Below are positions 8,059-15,782 of a DNA stretch of 54,115 nucleotides, piece by piece (position 1 is the stretch's first letter; each line of letters opens with the position of its first letter). This DNA is from Bacteroidales bacterium (lineage in GTDB: Bacteria; Bacteroidota; Bacteroidia; Bacteroidales; ML635J-15): assembly GCA_003249955.1 (NCBI GenBank), contig QKHS01000063.1, forward strand, positions 1 through 54,115, in the 5' to 3' direction. Position numbers and translations under genes: made by a program. The notes beneath the pieces were generated by a model. It saw only the letters and a program-made list of their open reading frames with translations, was not told the origin of the DNA and made no database searches.

Positions 8059-8067
8059 CTTATGTTG

Positions 8068-8097
8068 CAAAAGTAGATTTTATTTTGATGATAACAA
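8068..8097 (-). promoter_or_regulatory. gpmI promoter
   Basis: Minus strand TTG (8097-8095), a 19-base spacer, then TACTTTTG (8075-8068). This is an exact fit to the Bacteroidetes -33/-7 form with the commonest spacing. The predicted start is near 8061, about 65 bases before the gpmI ATG. Confidence 0.55.
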
Positions 8098-8223
8098 AGG
8101 TTTTTAAGGCTATATAACAAGATATCCAGATGCTCTCTATGTAAAAAAATCCATTTGCCTTAAATCATAAAAGCACATATAAATAATTTTGGAAATTAAA
8201 ATTTTAAAAATTGTGTTTTTATA

Positions 8224-8255
8224 TTGAATACTCATACAATATAATTATATTTTTG
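8224..8255 (+). promoter_or_regulatory. putative promoter of the 8308 secreted-protein gene
   Basis: TTG at 8224-8226, a 21-base spacer, then TATTTTTG at 8248-8255. A second TAnnTTTG match (TATATTTG, 8257-8264) overlaps the expected start region and could be an alternative -7. The region is so AT-rich that chance matches are likely. Confidence 0.3.
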
Positions 8256-8307
8256 TTATATTTGCTGTAAGTTTTACAATTCGCATTACAAATCAAAAGC
8301 ATCTGTT

Positions 8308-9441
8308 ATGAAAAAGTTGTTAATTTTAATTACGGTTTTTCTGATTTCATTTACCATAAATGCAAACCCAATCACAATGCCTTCGGTAATGAGTGAATTC
8401 TACTTAGTGAGTTCGTCAGAATGGTACATTGAACTATCCTTTGACCCAATGTATTATGAATATAATCCGGAAATTTCCACTTTGGACGGACTTATAATAA
8501 GTAGTTCTAGCGGCTCTTCATTAGTAAAAGAAGGGATAAATTTTACAAATGGAGATATCATAATTTTAACCCAGGATAGTTTACAAAATACTGTTCAATT
8601 TGAAAGAAGCGGGGATTTCCTGAAATTGGAAAATTTTAATATCGGCATTTGGGAAACATATTATTTCGGAGATATTGAGTATTCTCAAATTAGTTCACCT
8701 ATAGAAGGCCAGTCTCTGGTCAATTATAAATATACATGCACTTACACACATGGCGAAACACCATTTCATGATATCGAAAACTATAGGCTTATAAAAGACA
8801 ATTCCCCAAATATTGGTCTTGAAACCGAAGCCTTCACCCCTGTTTCCGGAAACGGATTATTTTGTGGAGTTGTTCTTGATGGTTCTGATAATCCGGTTCC
8901 TGGAATAACGATCGGATATAACTGTTATGCTCCTGAAGATATTTGTGATCATGTAATAAACTGCGCGATTACAGATGAAAACGGACATTTTTCGGAAAAT
9001 GAATTAAGTTGTCAACATTATGTTGAAATATTCTATTTCAATTTTGAATCAATTGTATTTTGTGATTCTGTAATCAATATTGAACCAAATATCGACAACT
9101 ACTTTGAGTTCCGTCTTGACACAATATTTTCAGGAAATAAATCAGTATCTGTAAACCCAAAATTAACTTTCGACACATACCCAAATCCAACAGATAGCGA
9201 TATTAGATTTAATATTCAATTTAATGGTTATAAATTTTCTGACAATATCTTGATAAAAATTTATAATATGTCAGGTGAAATTGTAAAGATTCTACCGGTA
9301 AAAAGCTATGGTAGTGAAAGTTGTATTACATATTGGGACGGGATTTGCACAAACGGATCTGCTGCTTCAGGTCAATATATCTGCAAACTGGAATTAAACG
9401 GTAAAAATGTAGCAGAATTAAAACTTATTATTACAAAGTAA
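8308..9441 (+). CDS. secreted protein with T9SS type A sorting domain
   Basis: A 377-aa protein exported by Sec and then the type IX system to the cell surface or medium. It has a signal peptide (MKKLLILITVFLISFTINA), a ~170-aa unrecognised beta-rich N-domain, and a segment GVVLDGSDNPVPGITIGYNC near residue 185 that looks like a carboxypeptidase-regulatory-type beta-sandwich. The C-terminal ~85-aa T9SS domain starts near the YPNPTDSD motif, runs through ILIKIYNMSGEIV and ends in GQYICKLELNGK...LKLIITK. The next gene begins directly after its stop (TAA then ATG with no spacer), so the two are translationally linked. The ligand or enzymatic role is unknown. Confidence 0.8.
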   Translation: MKKLLILITVFLISFTINANPITMPSVMSEFYLVSSSEWYIELSFDPMYYEYNPEISTLDGLIISSSSGSSLVKEGINFTNGDIIILTQDSLQNTVQFERSGDFLKLENFNIGIWETYYFGDIEYSQISSPIEGQSLVNYKYTCTYTHGETPFHDIENYRLIKDNSPNIGLETEAFTPVSGNGLFCGVVLDGSDNPVPGITIGYNCYAPEDICDHVINCAITDENGHFSENELSCQHYVEIFYFNFESIVFCDSVINIEPNIDNYFEFRLDTIFSGNKSVSVNPKLTFDTYPNPTDSDIRFNIQFNGYKFSDNILIKIYNMSGEIVKILPVKSYGSESCITYWDGICTNGSAASGQYICKLELNGKNVAELKLIITK

Positions 9442-10002
9442 ATGCGGTATCTTACAATTTTTACATTGATTTTTTTGTATGGTTTTACCAAAGCACAATC
9501 ATTACAATTTTACCGCGAGGATATTAATTTCACTATCAATAACGGGTATTTTTATGTGGACGGGATTTATAACTTCTGTAATAACGGAGATAACGAAATA
9601 AAAAAAACACTGTTTTACCCTTTTCCTCAAAATGATTTAAACGGAGATATTGACTCTGTTTTTGCAATTGATTTAGAAAACAACATTTCAGTGCTTTCTA
9701 AAAACGGAGAAACAGGTGCATTCTTTTATGTTGATATTGAGCCATACGGAGTCGGATCATTCAGGGTTGGTTACAGGCAAAAAATAAATGGGAATAAAGC
9801 AGAATATATTTTATTGACAACCAAAAACTGGAGAACTCCTTTTGATAACGCATATTACAAATTGAATATGCCTGATAAATACTCTGTAGAATTTTTATCT
9901 TATAAACCAGATAGTGTTAAACTGATTAATCAAAACAACATTTATTACTGGACTAAGAAAGATTTTATGCCGGACAGAAACTTCATAGTAGAATTTAAAT
10001 AA
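9442..10002 (+). CDS. small exported protein coupled to the T9SS cargo gene
   Basis: A 186-aa protein with a signal peptide (MRYLTIFTLIFLYGFTKAQ, cleavage likely after KAQ) and a beta-sandwich-like mature part. Features such as KTLFYPFPQND, a glycine-rich SFRVGYRQK and a C-terminal NFIVEF recall proteins that bind or present other exported proteins. I cannot name the family. There is no T9SS sorting domain, so it probably stays periplasmic. Its ATG abuts the upstream stop codon, implying translational coupling with the 377-aa protein and perhaps a shared complex. Confidence 0.65.
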   Translation: MRYLTIFTLIFLYGFTKAQSLQFYREDINFTINNGYFYVDGIYNFCNNGDNEIKKTLFYPFPQNDLNGDIDSVFAIDLENNISVLSKNGETGAFFYVDIEPYGVGSFRVGYRQKINGNKAEYILLTTKNWRTPFDNAYYKLNMPDKYSVEFLSYKPDSVKLINQNNIYYWTKKDFMPDRNFIVEFK

Positions 10003-10301
10003 AAAGCGCCGGAGAACCGGAAGTATCTTCCTAAGCACAAATTGCAACAAATTGCATATTTACTTTAATCCATAGCAGGTTATCTAAATAATAAATTATC
10101 TAATATTATTTCCCCCAAAACAGCATCTGCATTTTCTTACGGGACTATTAATGTAATTATCATTTTCCGGAACAGTATATGTGGTGCGCTATTCTGAAAT
10201 AAAAAAACAAATATTTCTCCATACATTATCTTATTTAGTTATATTTTATCTATATTTGTTACTTTAATTATTCTTTTTATTTACCAATAAAGACTATTAT
10301 T
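10003..10301. other. intergenic region, candidate -7 element near its end
   Basis: Just after the upstream stop, CCGGAGAACCGG (10012-10023) can form a very short hairpin, but no T-run follows. TATATTTG at 10251-10258 matches the -7 consensus and would give a ~40-base leader for the gene at 10302; no TTG is found at the right distance. Otherwise nothing is seen. Confidence 0.3.
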
Positions 10302-10907
10302 ATGAAAAAAATTAAAACGCTTACACTTCTTGTAATAACTTTTTCTGTTATTTCAAATTTTAGTTATTCTCAAAGCAAAATCGGAATAAATTTAACCCCT
10401 TCTTTTGATAATAATTATCAATTTTCTCACGGATACGAATATTCTACAGGTGTGCTATATGAAACAGGTAATTGGGGAAGATTTTCACTTAGAGGAAATC
10501 TGAATTATAATTATTTACGGCTTAAGTTTGAAGACACTGGTGTTTACTTAGATCACGCTTACCCTCAAATAAAAGAAACTCATTTGAATTTTTTATCTGT
10601 CAGGGCTGATGTAAAATTTCAATTTTTAAAAAATAATTCCAGGAGCAATTTGTATGTCTCGCTGGGGCCACAAATTCGTTTTTTAATATCGGGGCATAAT
10701 GTTAGCATTTATGACCATCAAATTGAAATAGAGCCTGACTTTACCCCATGCGTCTCAATTCTTGCCTCAATCGGATATTCATACAAATTTAGCGACCGGC
10801 TTGGAGTATTTGCTGAGCCTGTTTTTGGATTTCCGGTTTATGAAGAACCATACCACTGGAGTCTTGGCATAATGACAGGTTTATGCCTTGATTTAACAAA
10901 AAAATAA
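10302..10907 (+). CDS. outer-membrane beta-barrel protein
   Basis: A 201-aa exported protein with a signal peptide ending near FSYSQ. The mature region has alternating amphipathic strands: KIGINLTPSFDN, YEYSTGVLYETG, FSLRGNLNYNYLRL, LNFLSVRADVKFQF, LYVSLGPQIRFLISG, SILASIGYSYKF and LGVFAEPVFGFPV. This is the pattern of small eight-stranded barrels common in Bacteroidetes (OMP_b-brl type). Function unknown; structural porin or attachment roles are typical guesses. It is convergent with xdhB, only 23 bases away, with no strong terminator between. Confidence 0.7.
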   Translation: MKKIKTLTLLVITFSVISNFSYSQSKIGINLTPSFDNNYQFSHGYEYSTGVLYETGNWGRFSLRGNLNYNYLRLKFEDTGVYLDHAYPQIKETHLNFLSVRADVKFQFLKNNSRSNLYVSLGPQIRFLISGHNVSIYDHQIEIEPDFTPCVSILASIGYSYKFSDRLGVFAEPVFGFPVYEEPYHWSLGIMTGLCLDLTKK

Positions 10908-10930
10908 AATAACAAAACCACAATAAGACA

Positions 10931-13225
10931 TTACTTCATTTCCGCTATTGCCAGAAGTATATTTTCGTTTGTAGCCGGTAATGCAAGTTTTGGTTCTTTA
11001 GAATGATTTACAACTGCAGAAACGGCATATTTTATTGCAAACCACGCCGACAGAGCCAATACAAACGGAGGTTCTCCCACAGCTTTGCTCCTGCGGATTG
11101 TTCCCGGGTTAGGATACCCCTGAAGTAATTCGACACGGAAGTCCTGAGGAATATCCTGAATTGACGGAATTTTGTAAGTATCGGGAGAATGGTTAAGGAG
11201 GTTTCCGTTCTTGTCGTACTTCATGTCTTCACCGGTTACCCAACCCAATCCCTGAACAAATGCTCCTTCTACCTGTCCTTTATCTATATTTGGGATAATT
11301 GATTCTCCAACATCATGCAGAATATCTGTTCTCAGAATTTTAACACGGCCGGTTAATACATCAAGCAATACCTCGGTCACAGCCATTCCGAATGCATAAT
11401 AATGAAACGGTTTTCCTTTTCCTGCAGCTCTGTCGAAATGAATATCAGGAGTTTTATAAAAACCTGTAGCACTAAGACTTACCTGACTCACATATGCTTT
11501 GCTTATCAACTCATCAAAATTATATTTCAGATCCGGGAACTCTGAATCAAACACCAAATCATTTTCAAAAATGATATTTTCAGGTTTTGCAGGCTTTTGA
11601 TAATCGGATATTATCTGTTCTGCCGCAAAATAAGCCAGACGTTTTTTAAGTTTGTCTATCCCGTCTTTAACAGCCATTCCGTTAAGGTCTGTTCCCGATG
11701 ATGCAGCAGTTGCAGAGGTATTTGGAACTTTGGAGGTGTTGGTAGCATTTACTTTTATTTTTTTAAGAGAGACTCCGAATTCGGCGGCTGCAATTTTTCG
11801 TATTTTTGTATAAAGCCCTTGTCCCATCTCTGTACCGCCATGATTTACAAGGATTGTTCCGTCGCTGTAAATATTTATCAAAGCCCCGGCCTGATTAAGG
11901 AATGCCGTTGTAAAAGAAATTCCGAATTTAACCGGAGTTAAAGCTATCCCCTTTTTGAAGAACTCGTTTTCTTTGTTAAAATCGTCAATAGCTACACGCC
12001 TGCTTATATAATCTGATGATTGCATTAACCTGTTAAAAATAACATGGAGTCTGTTGTTTTCAATTTTAGCACCATAAGGAGCAACATTATTGCTTTCTAT
12101 CCCATAGAAATTCATAGTTTTTATTTCCACCGGATCTTTGTGCAAAATCCCTGCAATTCTGTCAATTATATGTTCAATGCAAACTATTCCCTGAGGAGCC
12201 CCGAATCCGCGAAAAGCCACATTTGACGGAAGATTTGTCTTCATTGCTTTTGCAACTATTCTCATATTACTTATGTAATAGGCATTTTCGGCATGTAACA
12301 TTCCTCTTTCGAGAATAGCCATAGACAAATCTGTTGCATAACCACCGTTTGCAAAATGCTGAATATCAGCGGCAATTATTTTACCGTTTGCATCAAACCC
12401 GGCTTTATATTTAAAATGATAAGGGTGTCTTTTCCCTGTAATTTTCTGATCCTCATCCCTGAACAGTCTCATTTTTACCGGGCGACCTGTTTTAACAGCA
12501 AGTAAAGATGTCCATGCTGCAACATGGTTACCAGAAGTTTCCTTACCTCCGAATGCACCCCCCATACGACGGCATTCCACTTCTATTTCGTGTTTTCCTG
12601 TTCCCAGAACTTCTGCAACAATTGACTGAGTCTCGGACGGGTGCTGGGTAGAGGAATAAACTTTCATTTCTTTGCCCTCACCCGGAATACAAAGACATAT
12701 CTGGGTTTCGAGATACCAGTGTTCCTGTCCTCCTGTTGCAAACTCTCCTTCGATAATATGTGATGACTTTTTAAAACCATCTTCAATATCACCGGTTTCT
12801 ATTTTTCTTTCAGGCTGCAACAATGAATTTTTTGCAATTGCATCTTCAAGAGTTATTATCGGCTCCAGAATTTCAAAATCAATCTTTATAAGTTTTTTTG
12901 CTTCATCTGCAGCTTCCTGATTTTCTGCCGCGATAACAAAAATTGTCTGACCTATACACTGTACCAATCCCTCTACCATAACAGGCTCATCGTGAAAAAC
13001 AGGCCCCATCTGGTTATGACCAGGAATATCTTTGTATGACAATATTGCATGAACTCCTTTAACTGCTTTTGCAGCCTCCAGATCAAAAGATTTTATCTTT
13101 GCATGAGCATAAGGACTGGTATATAAGTAACCATGCAAAAGACGATCAGAAACCTGAATATCGTCGATATATATTGCTTCTCCGCTTACATGAAGTTTTC
13201 CGGACTCGTGATTTATACTTTCCAT
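10931..13225 (-). CDS. xdhB: xanthine dehydrogenase molybdenum-binding subunit
   Basis: A 764-aa large subunit of a molybdenum hydroxylase that oxidises hypoxanthine/xanthine toward urate; cytosolic partner of the FeS/FAD subunit upstream. Visible motifs are EHWYLETQ at residue 168, MGGAFGGKE (222-229) at the Mo site, AFRGFGAPQG, GGTEMGQGLYTK, and near the C-terminus KAVGEPPFVLA, which holds the catalytic Glu. Length and motif order match XdhB of the split bacterial type. It is third in the operon xdhC-xdhA-xdhB, but 140 bases separate it from xdhA, and that gap contains short tandem repeats. Related hydroxylases such as aldehyde oxidases share the fold. XdhC and the short FeS+FAD subunit favour xanthine dehydrogenase. 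Confidence 0.92.
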   Translation of the reverse strand: MESINHESGKLHVSGEAIYIDDIQVSDRLLHGYLYTSPYAHAKIKSFDLEAAKAVKGVHAILSYKDIPGHNQMGPVFHDEPVMVEGLVQCIGQTIFVIAAENQEAADEAKKLIKIDFEILEPIITLEDAIAKNSLLQPERKIETGDIEDGFKKSSHIIEGEFATGGQEHWYLETQICLCIPGEGKEMKVYSSTQHPSETQSIVAEVLGTGKHEIEVECRRMGGAFGGKETSGNHVAAWTSLLAVKTGRPVKMRLFRDEDQKITGKRHPYHFKYKAGFDANGKIIAADIQHFANGGYATDLSMAILERGMLHAENAYYISNMRIVAKAMKTNLPSNVAFRGFGAPQGIVCIEHIIDRIAGILHKDPVEIKTMNFYGIESNNVAPYGAKIENNRLHVIFNRLMQSSDYISRRVAIDDFNKENEFFKKGIALTPVKFGISFTTAFLNQAGALINIYSDGTILVNHGGTEMGQGLYTKIRKIAAAEFGVSLKKIKVNATNTSKVPNTSATAASSGTDLNGMAVKDGIDKLKKRLAYFAAEQIISDYQKPAKPENIIFENDLVFDSEFPDLKYNFDELISKAYVSQVSLSATGFYKTPDIHFDRAAGKGKPFHYYAFGMAVTEVLLDVLTGRVKILRTDILHDVGESIIPNIDKGQVEGAFVQGLGWVTGEDMKYDKNGNLLNHSPDTYKIPSIQDIPQDFRVELLQGYPNPGTIRRSKAVGEPPFVLALSAWFAIKYAVSAVVNHSKEPKLALPATNENILLAIAEMK

Positions 13226-13238
13226 AAGAAATATTTAA

Positions 13239-13271
13239 TGCCTAAAGTACTTGAAGTGCCTAAAGTACTTG
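13239..13271. repeat. 18-bp-period direct repeat between xdhA and xdhB
   Basis: TGCCTAAAGTACTTG occurs at 13239-13253 and 13257-13271, separated by AAG. A related inverted piece (AGTGCACTTCAGGCACTTC) spans the xdhA stop codon at about 13359-13377. It looks like a small intergenic repeat that has expanded inside the operon. Confidence 0.6.
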
Positions 13272-13365
13272 CGGGCAACGGTTAATATTTTAATATCAGT
13301 TTTCATTACAATTTTACAATTTGCTACCTGTTGATGTGAATATTGCTAAAAGCTCTTAGTGCACT

Positions 13366-14805
13366 TCAGGCACTTCTTCTACTTTCCGACCAAAACTTCA
13401 ACAATAAATTAGCTGCCATAATATTTCTGGCTTTTTCTCCTGAGCGGGCATCTGCTATAGGCTTGTAATCTTCTTCCAACTGCTTCATTGCAACTTCAAC
13501 ATTTACCCTGCTCCACTCTTTACCTTTCAATGCTGCTTCGGTTTTTGACGCACGCTTTGTCCAGGCTGCCATCCCGCCATAGAAAATTGCAATATCTTCA
13601 ACTTTTCCATCATTTAATTTAAGCGAGAAACAAGCACTTACCGTCGATATATCAAGATCTTTCCGTTTACTTATTTTGTATGATTTTACAATTCTGTCTT
13701 TTCCCGGCAAAGAAATATTTACTCCGGATATAAGTTCATCGGCAGCACAAATAGTTGTTCTGTAACCGGTAATAAAATCACGCAATTTTACTGTTCGTTT
13801 CTCTTTGTGGTTTTCCAGTTCAACTTCAGCATCATAAGCCATCAAAACAGGCAATGAATCACCTATTGGCGAAGCAGAGCCTATATTACCGCCAAGAGAT
13901 GCACGATTGCGTATCTGCCTTGAGCCAAATACACCAAGCATTTCGTAAAGAGCCAGAAGAGTTTCTTTACTTTGTCTGCGCACATCTTCCATGCTGAAAT
14001 TACTGCCGAAACTGATAATATTATTTTCTGTTTTAGTGTAATTATATTCGTTTACCTGAGACAAGTCAATTATTTCGGGGATAAGTTCATGTTTCTTTGT
14101 AACCCGTAGAGCAACATCTGTGGAACCTGTTAAAAGTACTGCCTGCGGAAAATCTTTTCTCAACCTCAAAGCCTCTGCTTTTGAAAAAGGAATATAATAT
14201 TTTTGTCTGTCTGTAATAATGCTTATGGTTTTATCACGCCGGACTGATTTAAGCATTTTAACAATTCCGGCTTCACATTCACAAAAATGATCATCTTCTT
14301 TATTTTTGCAGGCAAATTCTGCAGCATCCAGAATTGGTTTATATCCTGTGCAGCGACACAAATTTCCGGTAAGAGCGTCGTTTATTTCTTCTTTATCTAC
14401 CTCGTATTCTTGTTTGTATAAAGCGAATATTGACATTACAAATCCCGGCGTACAGAAACCGCATTGAGAACCGTCGAAATCATACATTGCCTGTTGAACC
14501 GGATGCATATTGCCGGAATTCCCGAGATTTTCCGCCGTAATTACCTGTTTGCCATGCACAGACGGCAAAAAAATCAGACAAGAATCATAGGCTCTGTACT
14601 CAATTTTATCCTGACGCAACTCTCCCATTACAACTGTACAAGCTCCGCAATCTCCTTCACCGCACCCCTCTTTAACGCCCTTATGATCAGGAAGGCTACG
14701 CAAATATTGCAGTAAAGTCGTAGTCGGCGAATATCCTGATTTGTTAAAATCAATCTCAGTAATTTCCCCGTCTAGTACGAATGATATTGTTTTTAATTCT
14801 GACAT
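13366..14805 (-). CDS. xdhA: xanthine dehydrogenase FeS/FAD subunit
   Basis: A 479-aa subunit carrying two [2Fe-2S] clusters and FAD; it passes electrons from the molybdenum subunit to NAD+. The first cluster ligands are Cys48, Cys53, Cys56 (GCGEGDCGAC) and Cys76. The second cluster ligands are Cys115, Cys118 (CGFC), Cys150 and Cys152 (CRC). The FAD-binding domain follows with LLTGSTDVAL and SLGGNIGSASPIGD, then the CO-dehydrogenase flavoprotein C-domain. All cluster ligands are present. The ATG lies one base after the xdhC stop codon. The last codons and stop overlap a repeat-like AGTGCC sequence also found in the following gap, so the natural C-terminus may have been altered by repeat insertion. 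Confidence 0.94.
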   Translation of the reverse strand: MSELKTISFVLDGEITEIDFNKSGYSPTTTLLQYLRSLPDHKGVKEGCGEGDCGACTVVMGELRQDKIEYRAYDSCLIFLPSVHGKQVITAENLGNSGNMHPVQQAMYDFDGSQCGFCTPGFVMSIFALYKQEYEVDKEEINDALTGNLCRCTGYKPILDAAEFACKNKEDDHFCECEAGIVKMLKSVRRDKTISIITDRQKYYIPFSKAEALRLRKDFPQAVLLTGSTDVALRVTKKHELIPEIIDLSQVNEYNYTKTENNIISFGSNFSMEDVRRQSKETLLALYEMLGVFGSRQIRNRASLGGNIGSASPIGDSLPVLMAYDAEVELENHKEKRTVKLRDFITGYRTTICAADELISGVNISLPGKDRIVKSYKISKRKDLDISTVSACFSLKLNDGKVEDIAIFYGGMAAWTKRASKTEAALKGKEWSRVNVEVAMKQLEEDYKPIADARSGEKARNIMAANLLLKFWSESRRSA

Positions 14806-14806
14806 A

Positions 14807-15580
14807 TTATTCGTTATATTTTTTATTTTTCACATCAATTATCTTTGCAAGAATGCTTACTGCAATCTCCTCAGGAGTTTCGCAACTAATAGAAATTCCT
14901 ACAGGCATATCAATTTTATTGATTTTTTCCTGCGTGCAGATTTTCTCTTCCAGCAAGGTTTTTGCTGCCTGTGCAACTTTTGTTTTTGATCCTATCATGC
15001 CAAGATATGCATGAGGCTTGTTACAGACGAGTTTAAGCACTTCAAAATCGTGAATATGCTGATGTGTAAGTATTACAATATATGTATTTTCGTTAAATTC
15101 CTCACGGGCAATATATCCGGCAAAGTGTTCATTAAAGCATTTCAAATCTGAACTTTGAGGATAAGAATCGAAAATTCCAGGCCTTTCATCAATCACATTT
15201 ATTCTGAAACCTAAGTTGAGAGCCAGATTCTTTAATGCTTTTCCTACATGGCCTGCGCCAAATATATATAATTGCGGTTTTTGCAAAAGAGCCTCTATAA
15301 AAATCTGCATTGAACCGCCACATTCCATACTCAGATCTTTCTTAAGATTATATTTAAGCAAAACAGAATTTCCGTTTTCAAGTACTTTTTTTGCCTCTTC
15401 AATTGCTTCTTTTTCAACACTTCCGCCTCCTATTGTTCCACTTATACTCCCGTCGGGAAATACAAGCATTTTTGAATTTGCCTTGCGTGGTGAAGAACCG
15501 TCGGTTTCAACAACTGTACAAAGAGCTGCAGATTTATTTTGTTTAATAAGGTCAGCGGCTTGTAATAATATGTCGTTCAT
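14807..15580 (-). CDS. xdhC: XdhC/CoxI-family molybdenum cofactor maturation factor
   Basis: A 257-aa accessory protein that binds molybdenum cofactor, promotes its sulfuration and inserts it into xanthine dehydrogenase; not part of the mature enzyme. The N-terminal XdhC/CoxI domain has ALCTVVETDGSSPRKAN and ISGTIGGGSVE. The C-terminal Rossmann domain has LYIFGAGHVGKAL, VIDERPG, ILTHQHIHD and LGMIGSKTK. It is first in the operon, one base ahead of xdhA. A possible -7 element (TAATTTTG, 15624-15617 on the minus strand) precedes it, without a clear -33. Placing the maturase first would let the chaperone accumulate before its client. Confidence 0.93.
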   Translation of the reverse strand: MNDILLQAADLIKQNKSAALCTVVETDGSSPRKANSKMLVFPDGSISGTIGGGSVEKEAIEEAKKVLENGNSVLLKYNLKKDLSMECGGSMQIFIEALLQKPQLYIFGAGHVGKALKNLALNLGFRINVIDERPGIFDSYPQSSDLKCFNEHFAGYIAREEFNENTYIVILTHQHIHDFEVLKLVCNKPHAYLGMIGSKTKVAQAAKTLLEEKICTQEKINKIDMPVGISISCETPEEIAVSILAKIIDVKNKKYNE

Positions 15581-15782
15581 GACTGATTTTAATTAGTTTT
15601 TAAAAGATTGTATTTACAAAATTAAAAAAAAATTGAATAAATGTAGTTTTTTGTCAGCGGTAAAAATTCACTAATGGCTTTGTCTCATTATTCATATGCT
15701 TAAATACGGAATAAATAAAACGACAACTCAGGTTTGAATCAGAGATATTTTATTACACAATTAAATTAAACAGGCCAGTGAT

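Larger units (their letters stand above)
7996..8307. other. 312-bp divergent intergenic region
   Basis: This holds the gpmI promoter and inverted repeat on the minus side and a candidate promoter for the secreted-protein gene on the plus side. No gene or other repeat is seen between them. Confidence 0.5.
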
